The notes beneath the pieces were generated by a model. The model saw only the letters and a list, made by a program, of their open reading frames with translations, did not search any database and was not told where the DNA came from. DNA of 14,690 nt from Thermoanaerobaculia bacterium (lineage in GTDB: Bacteria > Acidobacteriota > Thermoanaerobaculia > Gp7-AA8). The translations under genes and the position numbers were made by a program. The DNA lies in NCBI GenBank assembly GCA_017883215.1, contig JADGOA010000050.1, positions 1 through 14,690 of the forward strand, read 5' to 3'. Shown one piece after another: positions 1-6,684 of this stretch. The stretch's first letter is position 1. Every line of letters begins with the position of its first letter.

Positions 1-118
1 GACCGATGGGACCGATAGGACCCTATAGGATTGCGGGACGGAATGGGACAAAGGGAGCCCCATGGATCTCATGGGTCCCACAGGTCTCATGGGTCCCATA
101 GGTCCCATAAGTCCTATT
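1..118. repeat. Inverted array of 9-nt tandem units (left edge cut by window)
   Basis: The right arm (65-118) is six consecutive 9-mers of the type GGTCCCATA, with variants GGTCTCATG, GGTCCCACA and AGTCCTATT. The left arm (5-32) has the complementary 9-mers GATGGGACC and GATAGGACC followed by a degenerate unit, and probably extends beyond the window. A non-repetitive spacer of about 30 nt separates the arms, so a transcript could fold into a long imperfect hairpin. It lies 24 nt past the 3' end of the leftward tRNA gene. I see no coding potential here. It matches in architecture, not in sequence, the arrays at 277-355, 9881-9970 and 14501-14598. Confidence 0.8.
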
Positions 119-142
119 CGTGGATGACGGGGTAAAGTTGAT

Positions 143-220
143 TGGTCGGGCAGGCGGGATTTGAACCCGCGACCACCTGAACCCCATTCAGGTACGCTAC
201 CAGGCTGCGCTACTGCCCGA
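143..220 (-). tRNA. tRNA-Pro (anticodon GGG), CCA encoded
   Basis: The reverse strand folds as a complete cloverleaf. The 7-bp acceptor stem TCGGGCA/TGCCCGA is perfect (5' end at 220, 3' end at 146). The D-arm reads AGCGCAGCCTGGTAGCG. The anticodon stem CCTGA/TCAGG encloses the loop ATGGGGT, with GGG at 183-185 on the plus strand. The T-arm contains GGTTCAAATCC. The terminal CCA is genomically encoded at 143-145. Anticodon GGG reads CCC and CCU proline codons. No other tRNA is adjacent, so it appears to be a single-gene unit. A nonamer inverted array lies just beyond its 3' end and a heptamer hairpin lies upstream. Confidence 0.97.
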
Positions 221-228
221 CGATTGCG

Positions 229-237
229 ATGCTAACA
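229..237 (-). promoter_or_regulatory. Possible extended -10 of the tRNA-Pro gene
   Basis: Read on the minus strand the site is TGTTAGCAT, a TG-n-TAGCAT extended -10 with 4 of 6 matches to TATAAT. It ends 8 nt before the first tRNA base, which would give a 5' leader of only one or two nt. I find no convincing -35 hexamer at normal spacing, so this is tentative. Confidence 0.3.
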
Positions 238-276
238 CGCTCTTAACGAAAGGCAGGAGGCGGAATTCCTTGGATC

Positions 277-355
277 AGACCGCAGACCGCAGACCGCGGA
301 CCGCAGTGTTCAACGCCGGATGGGTGGGAACTGCGGTCCGCGGTCCGCGGTCCGC
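277..355. repeat. Inverted heptamer array, long GC-rich hairpin behind the kinase gene
   Basis: The left arm is AGACCGC three times (277-297), then GGACCGC and AGT (to 307). The right arm (330-355) reads ACTGCGG followed by TCCGCGG units, the reverse complement of three GGACCGC units plus AGT. The arms pair over about 26 nt with only A/G unit differences, around a 22-nt loop. The hairpin starts 5 nt past the stop codon of the leftward kinase fusion, where it could act in transcription termination or mRNA 3'-end protection. No T-tract follows it, so it is not a canonical intrinsic terminator. Confidence 0.85.
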
Positions 356-360
356 CCCAC

Positions 361-2235
361 TCACGCCAGCGCTGTCGCCCACAGGATCACGTACTTGGTG
401 ATGTCGATGTCCCGCGGCGAGGGGACGACTTCGATCTCTTCCACCGACCGGGCCTGGCCGGTCAGTTCTTCGCGCAGCGCTTCGAGCTCGCGGTCCCACG
501 CCTTCTGGATCTGGGCGATTTTCTCGAGATAGTCGACTTCGCGCACCGACTGCGTCACCGCTTCGGCAATGGCCGTGGGGCGGCCGCTGGTGATGTTGTA
601 GAGAGCCTGACCCCACGCCACGTTCACGTCCTGGGTGCGGTCTTTGATCGGCATCTCCTCTTCCTTCGAGTCGATCTCGCGCTGGTCTTTTTCCGAGCGC
701 TCCTTCACCTGGTCGAATCGACGCCGGAACGTGCTCTCCAGGCGCTCGGTCTGATCGTCGACGCGCCGCTCTGCCTCTTCCATGCAGCGCTCCACGAACG
801 CTTCGCGTGTCTCTTCCGGAGCGGAGAAAAGGCCGAAGGCAGAGTTCTGGTAGATGTGCAGGTGCTCGTTCTCGGCGACGAACTGCTTGAAGGCCTCTTC
901 GCTCTGCGCCACCGACTGCAGAAGAGCCTCGGGAGTGGTGGAAGTCGTCCTGATCTGCCGCCCCTGGTCCGGAACAGTGCGCATCTCCAGTTTGTCGGCG
1001 TCGATGTGCGAGGCCTGCATCCACAGGACAGTGCCGTCTTCCGCGACAGGCGCCACGTACGAGCGGGTGATCGCGTGCCGGGTTCCGCTCCGCGATTCGT
1101 GGTGCGTGATGATTCCTTCGGCCAGCAGATAGGGGCGGTAATCGCCCTCCCCGCCGGAGACATAGAGCTGTGCGATGGCCTCGATGGCCCGCAGCCGCGG
1201 TGTACGCGCGCGCAGCGGCAACGCACCCTGGGTGTCGTCCTCGCGCGTCACGGTCATGCCGTGAGCGACCGGGGCGACGTCGAGCACGCGTCCGGCGACG
1301 GAGGCCAGAGCCGTCTGCACCGCCTCGCGTTTGTCCGGCGGGAGGAGGAAGACCACGCATCCGCCGCCTCCGGCGCCGCACACTTTCCCACCCCACGCAC
1401 CGGCTCCGACCGCCGCCTCGATGGCGGCATCGATTTCGGGCGTGGAGATGCCGTCGATCAGCGCCTTGCGGTTCACCCATTCACGAGCGAGCGCCGCGCC
1501 GGCCGCTGCGAAGTCGCCCGCTTCCAGCGCACGCTCCATGTCCATGGCGTTCTGCGCGATTTTCGAAAGACCTTTCTGGATCTTCTTCTTTCCCTCGATC
1601 TGACGCTTGTACATCTCCCAGTTGTTGGTGCCGGAGAAGCGCGCCACGCCGCTGTAGTACAGGAGGAAATGCGAGGCGAGATCGTGGAGCTGAACGGCGA
1701 TCGGATGCCGGACAGGCACGCCCGGCTCGAGATGAATCGCGGCCAGACCGCCGTAGACCGGCGGGTAGTAGTCCTGAATGCCGGCGGGAACTCCGAGGAG
1801 CCGCGTTTCGAGGTCCCGAACGAGGAAGATGAGGTCATCGCCGTCGACCGGCTTGCCGGCGATCTCGGAAAGGGCGCGGACGAGCGTGATGGTCAGGGCG
1901 GAGGATCCGCCCAGCCCCGAGCCCCGGGGTGCGTCCGTACGCATGGTGATCTGCAGGCCGGTGAGGTGAAAGTGTTCGAGGGCGCGATGGATCAGCGCCG
2001 CTTTCGGATCGGCGGCCAGCTCGTTCAGCGACTCGTATCGCTGCCGGTACTGCTGATCAGTCAGATGGATCTCGACCGCGCCGCTCCCCGTCTGCGAGAC
2101 CTCGGATTCGGCGTAGAAGGAAATGGCCACGTTCACCGTGCGCGAGCCCGGGTGAAAGAGGTAGATCGGCCAGAGATCGAGAGTGCCGCCGGCGAAGTCG
2201 GCACGGACCGGCGCGCGGACAGTGACTTTGTTCAT
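361..2235 (-). CDS. GHMP-family sugar kinase fused to a HerA/DUF87-ATPase C-terminal-like domain
   Basis: This is a 624-residue cytoplasmic protein. Residues 1-330 form a GHMP kinase. They begin with RAPVRADFAGGTLDLWP, contain the ATP-binding motif PRGSGLGGSS at 103-112, and have the C-terminal GAGGGG motif at 287-292. This resembles D-glycero-D-manno-heptose-7-phosphate kinase (HddA) and related sugar kinases, which are usually about 330-360 residues. Residues 345-624 are extra. They include a charged coiled-coil stretch (about 475-530) and end with a segment similar, from memory, to the tail of HerA/DUF87 ATP-binding proteins (EEIEVVPSPRDIDITKYVI). No Walker-type ATPase core is present in that half. 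I chose ATG 2235 because extending upstream would run into the preceding peptidase gene, which stops 31 bp away; the ribosome site is weak. The two are probably co-transcribed. The sugar substrate cannot be named: no heptose or LPS genes are nearby. The kinase call is firm; the second domain is an inference. Confidence 0.85.
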   Translation of the reverse strand: MNKVTVRAPVRADFAGGTLDLWPIYLFHPGSRTVNVAISFYAESEVSQTGSGAVEIHLTDQQYRQRYESLNELAADPKAALIHRALEHFHLTGLQITMRTDAPRGSGLGGSSALTITLVRALSEIAGKPVDGDDLIFLVRDLETRLLGVPAGIQDYYPPVYGGLAAIHLEPGVPVRHPIAVQLHDLASHFLLYYSGVARFSGTNNWEMYKRQIEGKKKIQKGLSKIAQNAMDMERALEAGDFAAAGAALAREWVNRKALIDGISTPEIDAAIEAAVGAGAWGGKVCGAGGGGCVVFLLPPDKREAVQTALASVAGRVLDVAPVAHGMTVTREDDTQGALPLRARTPRLRAIEAIAQLYVSGGEGDYRPYLLAEGIITHHESRSGTRHAITRSYVAPVAEDGTVLWMQASHIDADKLEMRTVPDQGRQIRTTSTTPEALLQSVAQSEEAFKQFVAENEHLHIYQNSAFGLFSAPEETREAFVERCMEEAERRVDDQTERLESTFRRRFDQVKERSEKDQREIDSKEEEMPIKDRTQDVNVAWGQALYNITSGRPTAIAEAVTQSVREVDYLEKIAQIQKAWDRELEALREELTGQARSVEEIEVVPSPRDIDITKYVILWATALA

Positions 2236-2266
2236 GATGGGAGTCCCGGACTCTGCGGCGCGCCTG

Positions 2267-3589
2267 CTAGAAAAGTGCCCGGCGGTTCGCGGCCACTTGG
2301 GCCACTCGCGCATTCGCAGCCAGATGAGGCAGCAGGCGAACGACGTCCGAACGGAAGCGAGCCAGTGCCGGTCCGCGCAGCGGGTCGGGAGTTATGGACT
2401 TCAGTTTGAGAGGATCGAGCCACGTGCCGTTGTCCGACACACGGTAGTCGAGGTGAGGGCCGGTCGCGAGTCCGGTCATTCCCACATAGCCGATCACATC
2501 GCCCTGTACGACCCGCTTGCCACGCCTGATTCCATTCGCGAAGCGAGACAGGTGCAGGTACGAGGTCTCGATGCGCGACGAGTGGCGGATCCGCACGAAG
2601 TTTCCCTCCCCGCGGTTGTAGGCGAGGTCGACGACCACACCATCAGCCGTGGTCATGACGGGCGTACCGACGGGGGCGCCGTAATCGACGCCGTGATGCG
2701 GACGGAAGTAATGCAACAGGGGGTGAAAACGCCGCTTCGAGAATCCCGAGGTGATGCGGCTGAACTGCAGAGGGGCGCGCAGGAACTGTTTGCGAAGCGG
2801 TGTGCCGGTCCGGGAGTAGTAGCCGGCGCGCCCGTCGCCCGATTCGCTCCGGAAGGCTTCGTATTGATCGCCGTCGTGCATGAACCGAGCGGCCGTGATC
2901 GGGCCGTATCCGATCAGGTCCGGGCCGGCGAACCGCTTCTTCACCACGACGCTGAATGAGTCGCCCTTCTGCAGGCCGAAGAAATCGACGTCCCACTGGA
3001 ACACGTCCACGAGCTGTTGAACGAGCTGAGGATTCTCGCCGCTGGTCCGAAGCGCTTCCCAGAGGGAGGAGTCGATCGTCGCCGCCACGGTCGTCTCGAC
3101 TTCGCGCTGCTGCGCTTCGTGGGCCATGACGTCGAACCCGTCGGCTGTGCGGACGGCGTCCACTTCCCCCCATCCGATGAGCTTCAGCTCGATGCTGTCG
3201 ATCGCTCCCGCCGCGTCGTGGTGAAAGCGGACGAGATTTCCGGGGTGGAGGCGCCGAAGGTCGACCGACCGACCGAACTCGGCGTTGAGCTCAGCGCTGT
3301 CGGCCGGTGAGATACCGCCGCTGAGCAGGACGTCATGAAGGGTGTCGCCGTCTTCGATCGGCACGACGACCGAGTGCTCCGGCAGCTGCGCCGGAGAGGA
3401 AATGGCGAGGTCCGCATAGCGGAGCGGCGGGGGAACGATGGAAGCCCCGCTGACGCGTGCATTCGGCTGGAGGCTGACGGTGGCGAGCAGGAAGGGGAGT
3501 GCGATCGGAATCGCTACGGCCAGAAACGGCCGTGGCCGCCTGATCACTCCACCCAAACGCTCACCCAGCTCATGAAGACTCTTGATCAT
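2267..3589 (-). CDS. M23-family (LytM/MepM-like) murein metallopeptidase, membrane-anchored
   Basis: A 440-residue envelope protein. A hydrophobic segment at about residues 22-40 (FLAVAIPIALPFLLATVS) after a basic N-terminus fits a signal anchor. A central region starting near VVPIEDGDTLHDVLL resembles the LysM/OapA-like modules of MepM (YebA) peptidases. The C-terminal third is the peptidase: HHGVDYGAPVGTPV carries the HxxxD zinc motif, SYLHLS the conserved middle His, and GPHLDYRV the last motif. This last motif is usually HLH; here it is HLD. M23 enzymes cut peptidoglycan cross-links to permit wall growth or division. I chose ATG 3589; an in-frame GTG at 3673 would add 28 residues ahead of the signal anchor and is less likely. 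The gene lies between the DUF4412-like gene and the kinase fusion, all on the same strand. Confidence 0.9.
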   Translation of the reverse strand: MIKSLHELGERLGGVIRRPRPFLAVAIPIALPFLLATVSLQPNARVSGASIVPPPLRYADLAISSPAQLPEHSVVVPIEDGDTLHDVLLSGGISPADSAELNAEFGRSVDLRRLHPGNLVRFHHDAAGAIDSIELKLIGWGEVDAVRTADGFDVMAHEAQQREVETTVAATIDSSLWEALRTSGENPQLVQQLVDVFQWDVDFFGLQKGDSFSVVVKKRFAGPDLIGYGPITAARFMHDGDQYEAFRSESGDGRAGYYSRTGTPLRKQFLRAPLQFSRITSGFSKRRFHPLLHYFRPHHGVDYGAPVGTPVMTTADGVVVDLAYNRGEGNFVRIRHSSRIETSYLHLSRFANGIRRGKRVVQGDVIGYVGMTGLATGPHLDYRVSDNGTWLDPLKLKSITPDPLRGPALARFRSDVVRLLPHLAANARVAQVAANRRALF

Positions 3590-3617
3590 TGTGCTCGACC
3601 GGGACGAACCGAAGGCG

Positions 3618-3626
3618 ATGGTAACA
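3618..3626 (-). promoter_or_regulatory. Possible extended -10 for the M23 peptidase gene
   Basis: On the minus strand the site reads TGTTACCAT, an extended -10 resembling the one proposed for the tRNA gene (TGTTAGCAT). It would place the transcript start about 22 nt before ATG 3589. No good -35 is visible, and the 115-bp gap to the upstream gene leaves both read-through and a private promoter possible. Confidence 0.3.
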
Positions 3627-3704
3627 CACGCGAAAATGCGCTCAGCGAGCGGCAATCTGGGTATCGCCCGCACGTGCGCGACCCCTTTTCCTGCCCGCCA
3701 ACCG

Positions 3705-4541
3705 CTACTCCTTCGACGGATCGAACGAAAGGATCGTCGACTGCGTCACCGGCGCCTTGGACAACTCGCCGTCGGACTTCTTGAAGTTCGCCGGAATCAC
3801 GAAGACCGTGTTGTCCGAGGGGGCCTGCTCGATCGAGGTGATGATCAGCTCACGAGTGAGCGTGCGTACCTGGCTCAGGGGCAGCTTCGACCCCGGCAGC
3901 GAGCCCTGAAGGTTCGAGAGCGTCGTCTTCATCACCTGCTTCAGCGGCAGGCCTTTGATTTTCGTCGTTTCGAGGTCGATGAGCTTGTCGATGTCCGGGT
4001 TGCCGGTATGAACGCCACTGTTGGCGAGGAACAACTCGGAAACGTTTCCGAATGCGCCTGTGGTCCACTTGTCGATCTCGGTTCGGATCGACTGCTTGAG
4101 CGGCATGGTCCGGAACATCACCGTCATCTCGTAGCTGATGATCAGGTGGTAGTGGTCTGTGACAACCCCGGCGATTGTTGGATGGTCGTCCATCTGCCGG
4201 ACCTCGGACTTGAGATTATCGATCTTGATGTTGCTCGTTCCGATTGCTGCAGCCACGGCTCCCGCGTTCACCTCGGTGTAGCTCTTCATGAGCGGATCGA
4301 CGAACGTCAGGTTGCGCGCTCCGTTCGTCGAGAGAACGTATGCGCCGGGAGGATAGGAATTCGTGGCGGTGATGAAGTCGACGCGAGAGCGGTCGCCATC
4401 GATGATGGCTTTGCCGGTGAGATCCGTCGACGGGATGTTAGCGACGTCCGACTGGCTCCTCTGGACGAACTCGTAATGCACGGCGCCAAACGAAGAGCAT
4501 GCAACGAGTAGAAGCGCGATCCCCACCCACACTTTATTCAT
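3705..4541 (-). CDS. Exported DUF4412-like protein, probable lipoprotein
   Basis: A 278-residue exported protein. The N-terminus MNKVWVGIALLLVACSSFGA is a signal sequence with a lipobox-like LVAC (Cys15), so lipoprotein processing is possible; signal peptidase I cleavage after SSFGA is the alternative. The body fits the DUF4412/LolA-like type: a GKAIIDGDRSRVDF strand near the start, then TFVDPLMKSYTEV, an EIDKWTTGAFGN motif, a GLPLKQVMKTT motif, and a final VIPANFKKSD segment. Molecular function is unknown; such folds bind lipids or lipoproteins. The start at ATG 4541 is supported by GAGGT 7 nt upstream and a TATACT -10 on the same strand. It is divergent from lolA, sharing a 66-bp control region, which makes a shared role in outer-membrane lipid or lipoprotein handling plausible but unproven. 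The family call is from motif memory only. Confidence 0.75.
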   Translation of the reverse strand: MNKVWVGIALLLVACSSFGAVHYEFVQRSQSDVANIPSTDLTGKAIIDGDRSRVDFITATNSYPPGAYVLSTNGARNLTFVDPLMKSYTEVNAGAVAAAIGTSNIKIDNLKSEVRQMDDHPTIAGVVTDHYHLIISYEMTVMFRTMPLKQSIRTEIDKWTTGAFGNVSELFLANSGVHTGNPDIDKLIDLETTKIKGLPLKQVMKTTLSNLQGSLPGSKLPLSQVRTLTRELIITSIEQAPSDNTVFVIPANFKKSDGELSKAPVTQSTILSFDPSKE

Positions 4542-4542
4542 G

Positions 4543-4571
4543 TCTGACCTCGCTATTCCCTTCAGTATAAA
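4543..4571. promoter_or_regulatory. Compact divergent promoter for lolA and the DUF4412-like gene
   Basis: The A/T-rich core AGTATAAAG serves both strands. On the plus strand TATAAA (4566-4571) is preceded, with a 16-nt spacer, by CTGACC (4544-4549, 4 of 6 matches to TTGACA), giving a 30-nt leader for lolA. On the minus strand TATACT (4569-4564) would start transcripts near 4557, about 16 nt before ATG 4541. The plus-strand -35 overlaps the Shine-Dalgarno sequence of the minus-strand gene. The AT-rich island stands out in GC-rich surroundings. Confidence 0.6.
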
Positions 4572-4607
4572 GAAATTTTCGCTCTTCGGCGGCGCGTTCC
4601 GCGGCGC

Positions 4608-5285
4608 ATGGTCAACCGACTGTCTATCGTCACCCTGCTCGGCGTGCTCCTGGCCATGCCTCTGGCTGCCGCAAAGGTGACCGATCCGGGCTCGCTCGAA
4701 GAGGTCATCAAGAGGGTCCAGGACCAGCAGCACAAGGTCACCACGCTCCAGGCCGACTTCCGCCAGGAAAAGGAGCTCGCTCTCCTCTCCAAGCCGGAAG
4801 TCTCCAGCGGCACGTTCATCTACTCGAAACCGAACAACGTCCTCTGGTCGTACGACGCCCCGAAACGGGTGCAGATGCTCATCGCGAACGGAACGCTCAC
4901 GACCTGGTACCCCGAGCTCAACAAGGCCGAGCGGGTCGACGTCAAGCGTTTCGAGGACCGCATCTTCAAGTACATGGGAGCGAGCGGCGCGATCGACGAG
5001 CTCGGGCGCTACTTCGATTTCAAGTTCACGAACAAACCGAGCGAATCGACCTACCTCCTCGATTTGAAGCCGAAGACCGGTGCGGTTGCCAAGCGCGTGC
5101 AGCGCATCCGGATCTGGATCAACAAGTCCGACTACCTCACCTCGAAGATCGAGTACGTCGAGGGCGACGGCGACATCACCCGCTACGAGTTCAAGAACAT
5201 CAAGGTCAACGCTCCGGTCGCGCAGAACCGGTTCGTACTCAGCCTTCCGCCAAACGTGCGGGTCGAGCAGATGAAGCTGCAGTGA
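4608..5285 (+). CDS. lolA: Outer-membrane lipoprotein carrier protein LolA
   Basis: A 225-residue periplasmic chaperone that accepts lipoproteins from the LolCDE transporter and carries them to the outer membrane. The signal peptide spans residues 1-22 (IVTLLGVLLAMPLAAA, cleavage before KVTD). Family hallmarks follow in order: LQADFRQEKELALLSKPEVSSGTF, then FIYSKPNNVLWSYDAPKRVQ, the DGxxxW-equivalent ANGTLTTWYPELNKAERV, and a C-terminal YEFKNIKVNAPV.QNRFVLSLP segment. Length is normal. ATG 4608 lacks a clear Shine-Dalgarno sequence but gives a complete signal peptide and sits 30 nt after the predicted transcript start. It diverges from the DUF4412-like lipoprotein gene and is followed by a hairpin at 5298-5345, which suggests it is transcribed separately from tgt 100 bp downstream. 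Confidence 0.93.
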   Translation: MVNRLSIVTLLGVLLAMPLAAAKVTDPGSLEEVIKRVQDQQHKVTTLQADFRQEKELALLSKPEVSSGTFIYSKPNNVLWSYDAPKRVQMLIANGTLTTWYPELNKAERVDVKRFEDRIFKYMGASGAIDELGRYFDFKFTNKPSESTYLLDLKPKTGAVAKRVQRIRIWINKSDYLTSKIEYVEGDGDITRYEFKNIKVNAPVAQNRFVLSLPPNVRVEQMKLQ

Positions 5286-5297
5286 CGAGCGGCCACC

Positions 5298-5345
5298 CGG
5301 TCACTGAGTCGCCGGGTCGCCATGGTGGCCCGGTAAGGGTGACCG
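5298..5345 (+). terminator. Nested hairpin 12 nt after lolA
   Basis: The outer stem CGGTCAC (5298-5304) pairs with GTGACCG (5339-5345). Inside it CCGGGTCGCC (5312-5321) pairs with GGTGGCCCGG (5324-5333) using two G-U wobbles. There is no T-tract, so it would be a non-canonical terminator or 3'-end stabilising structure. The GGTCAC and GGGTCGCC pieces resemble the octamer units of the array at 14501-14598, which suggests related origin. Confidence 0.5.
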
Positions 5346-5384
5346 AGCACGTGCACCTCAGGACTTGATGTAAAACGCCTCTCC

Positions 5385-6650
5385 ATGTCGTCGACAGAAC
5401 CCCGACTCACCTTCGAGCTCCTGCACACCGACGGCGCGGCGCGCCGCGGCCGCATGAAGACCGCGCACGGCGTGATCGAGACCCCCGTGTTCATGCCCGT
5501 CGGCACCCTCGCGTCGGTGAAGAGCCTCACCACCGAGCAGCTCAAGCAACTCGGCTCGGTCGGGGACGCGCTCGGTACTCAGCAATCAGCACTCGGCACT
5601 GACCCCACTCAGGACTCAGGACTCAGGACTCAGGACTCGTCGGCCGGGCCGCAGGTCATCCTCTGCAACACCTACCACCTGATGCTCCGCCCCGGTGCGG
5701 AGCTTCTCGAACGGCTCGGTGGCGTTCACCGCTTCATGAGCTGGGATCGCTCGCTCCTGTCGGATTCCGGCGGGTTTCAGGTGTTTTCGCTCGCTTCGAT
5801 CCGAAAAGTGCGCGAGGAGGGGGTGGAGTTCCGGAGCCACATCGACGGTTCGCCGCATTTCCTCTCGCCCGAAGTCTCGCTGGCGATTCAGTCGGCGATG
5901 GGCGTGGACATCGCCATGGCGTTCGACGAATGCCCCGCCTCGGGCCTGTCGAAATCGGAGGTCGAGAAGTCGATGGAGATGACGCATCGATGGGCCCGGC
6001 GGTCTCTGGGCGCTCGGAACGCGATCGTGGAAAGGCGAGCCGCAGCCGGAGACCAGCGCCCTGCGCCGGCGCTCTTCGGCATTGTGCAGGGAGGCGTTCA
6101 CGGCGATCTGCGCGCGCGAAGCGCCGAGGAGATCGGCGTGATCGGCTTCGAGGGCGTGGCCATCGGCGGCGTCTCGGTCGGCGAGCCGAAGCACGAAATG
6201 CTCGAGGTCATGCGCCACACCGCTCCCCTGCTGCCGGCGGACAAGCCCCGTTACCTGATGGGCGTGGGGACGCCTGAGGATCTGCTCGACGGGGTGGCGG
6301 CGGGCATCGACATGTTCGACTGCGTGATGCCGACGCGCAACGCGCGGAACGGATCGCTGTTCACCAGCATCGGCAAGGTGGCAATCAAGAACGCGCGGCA
6401 CGCTGCCGACGATCGTCCGCTCGACCCGAACTGTTCATGTCTGACCTGCCGGACAGTCTCCCGGGCCTATCTGCGGCACCTCTACATGAACGGCGAAATC
6501 GCCGCTCTGGTGTACAACACGATCCACAACGTTTCGTTCTACCTTGACTTGATGCGGGGTATTCGGCAAGCTATCGCGTCCAATTGCCTTGGGTCTTTCC
6601 GCGATTCCATCCTGTCGCGGATGTCGAGCGAGGACGCCGACGCCAAGTAA
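5385..6650 (+). CDS. tgt: Queuine tRNA-ribosyltransferase (TGT), with an in-frame repeat insertion
   Basis: A 421-residue cytosolic enzyme that swaps guanine-34 of GUN-anticodon tRNAs for preQ1, a step in queuosine synthesis. Key motifs are intact: DSGGFQVFSL (substrate-binding Asp), GIVQGGVHGDLR, the nucleophile region FDCVMPTRNARNGSLF, and the zinc site CSCLTC with the fourth ligand in NTIHN. The usual family length is about 370-390. The excess is explained mainly by some 30 residues (58-88) between the LTTEQLKQLG helix and the QVILCNTYHL strand, encoded by a heptamer array (5570-5641); downstream reading is undisturbed. A second, smaller low-complexity loop lies at about residues 211-225. 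ATG 5385 is the first start that gives the family N-terminus; no strong Shine-Dalgarno sequence is visible. It heads the tgt-yajC-secD-secF cluster. No queA is present in the 5' flank, where E. coli has it. Confidence 0.95.
   Translation: MSSTEPRLTFELLHTDGAARRGRMKTAHGVIETPVFMPVGTLASVKSLTTEQLKQLGSVGDALGTQQSALGTDPTQDSGLRTQDSSAGPQVILCNTYHLMLRPGAELLERLGGVHRFMSWDRSLLSDSGGFQVFSLASIRKVREEGVEFRSHIDGSPHFLSPEVSLAIQSAMGVDIAMAFDECPASGLSKSEVEKSMEMTHRWARRSLGARNAIVERRAAAGDQRPAPALFGIVQGGVHGDLRARSAEEIGVIGFEGVAIGGVSVGEPKHEMLEVMRHTAPLLPADKPRYLMGVGTPEDLLDGVAAGIDMFDCVMPTRNARNGSLFTSIGKVAIKNARHAADDRPLDPNCSCLTCRTVSRAYLRHLYMNGEIAALVYNTIHNVSFYLDLMRGIRQAIASNCLGSFRDSILSRMSSEDADAK
5570..5641 (+). repeat. Heptamer tandem array inserted in frame in tgt
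   Basis: Ten 7-nt units lie in two blocks separated by CC. The first block (5570-5604) is GCTCGGT, ACTCAGC, AATCAGC, ACTCGGC, ACTGACC. The second (5607-5641) is ACTCAGG four times, then ACTCGTC. The total of 72 nt is 24 codons, so the frame is kept. Because 7 is not a multiple of 3, the protein repeats every 7 residues (ALGTQQS, ALGTDPT, then QDSGLRT, QDSSAG). Both blocks run in the same direction, unlike the inverted arrays found between genes. Confidence 0.9.
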
Positions 6651-6684
6651 GACCACGGCGCGGCGCCACACAACCACTACTGCT

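Noticed and set aside
143..220. tRNA-Pro as an integration (att) site of a genomic island
   Set aside because: No integrase, no direct repeat of the tRNA 3' end and no foreign-looking genes occur in the window.
856..2409. A 517-codon plus-strand frame opposite the kinase fusion
   Set aside because: It is the antisense shadow of the GHMP kinase gene, shows no family motif, and runs through the gap between two real genes.
5570..5641. CRISPR-like array
   Set aside because: The units are 7 nt and directly adjacent with no unique spacers. The same applies to the other arrays, and no cas gene is present.
5570..5641. Frameshift or pseudogene status of tgt
   Set aside because: The insertion is 72 nt, the frame is kept, and all downstream catalytic and zinc motifs are intact.
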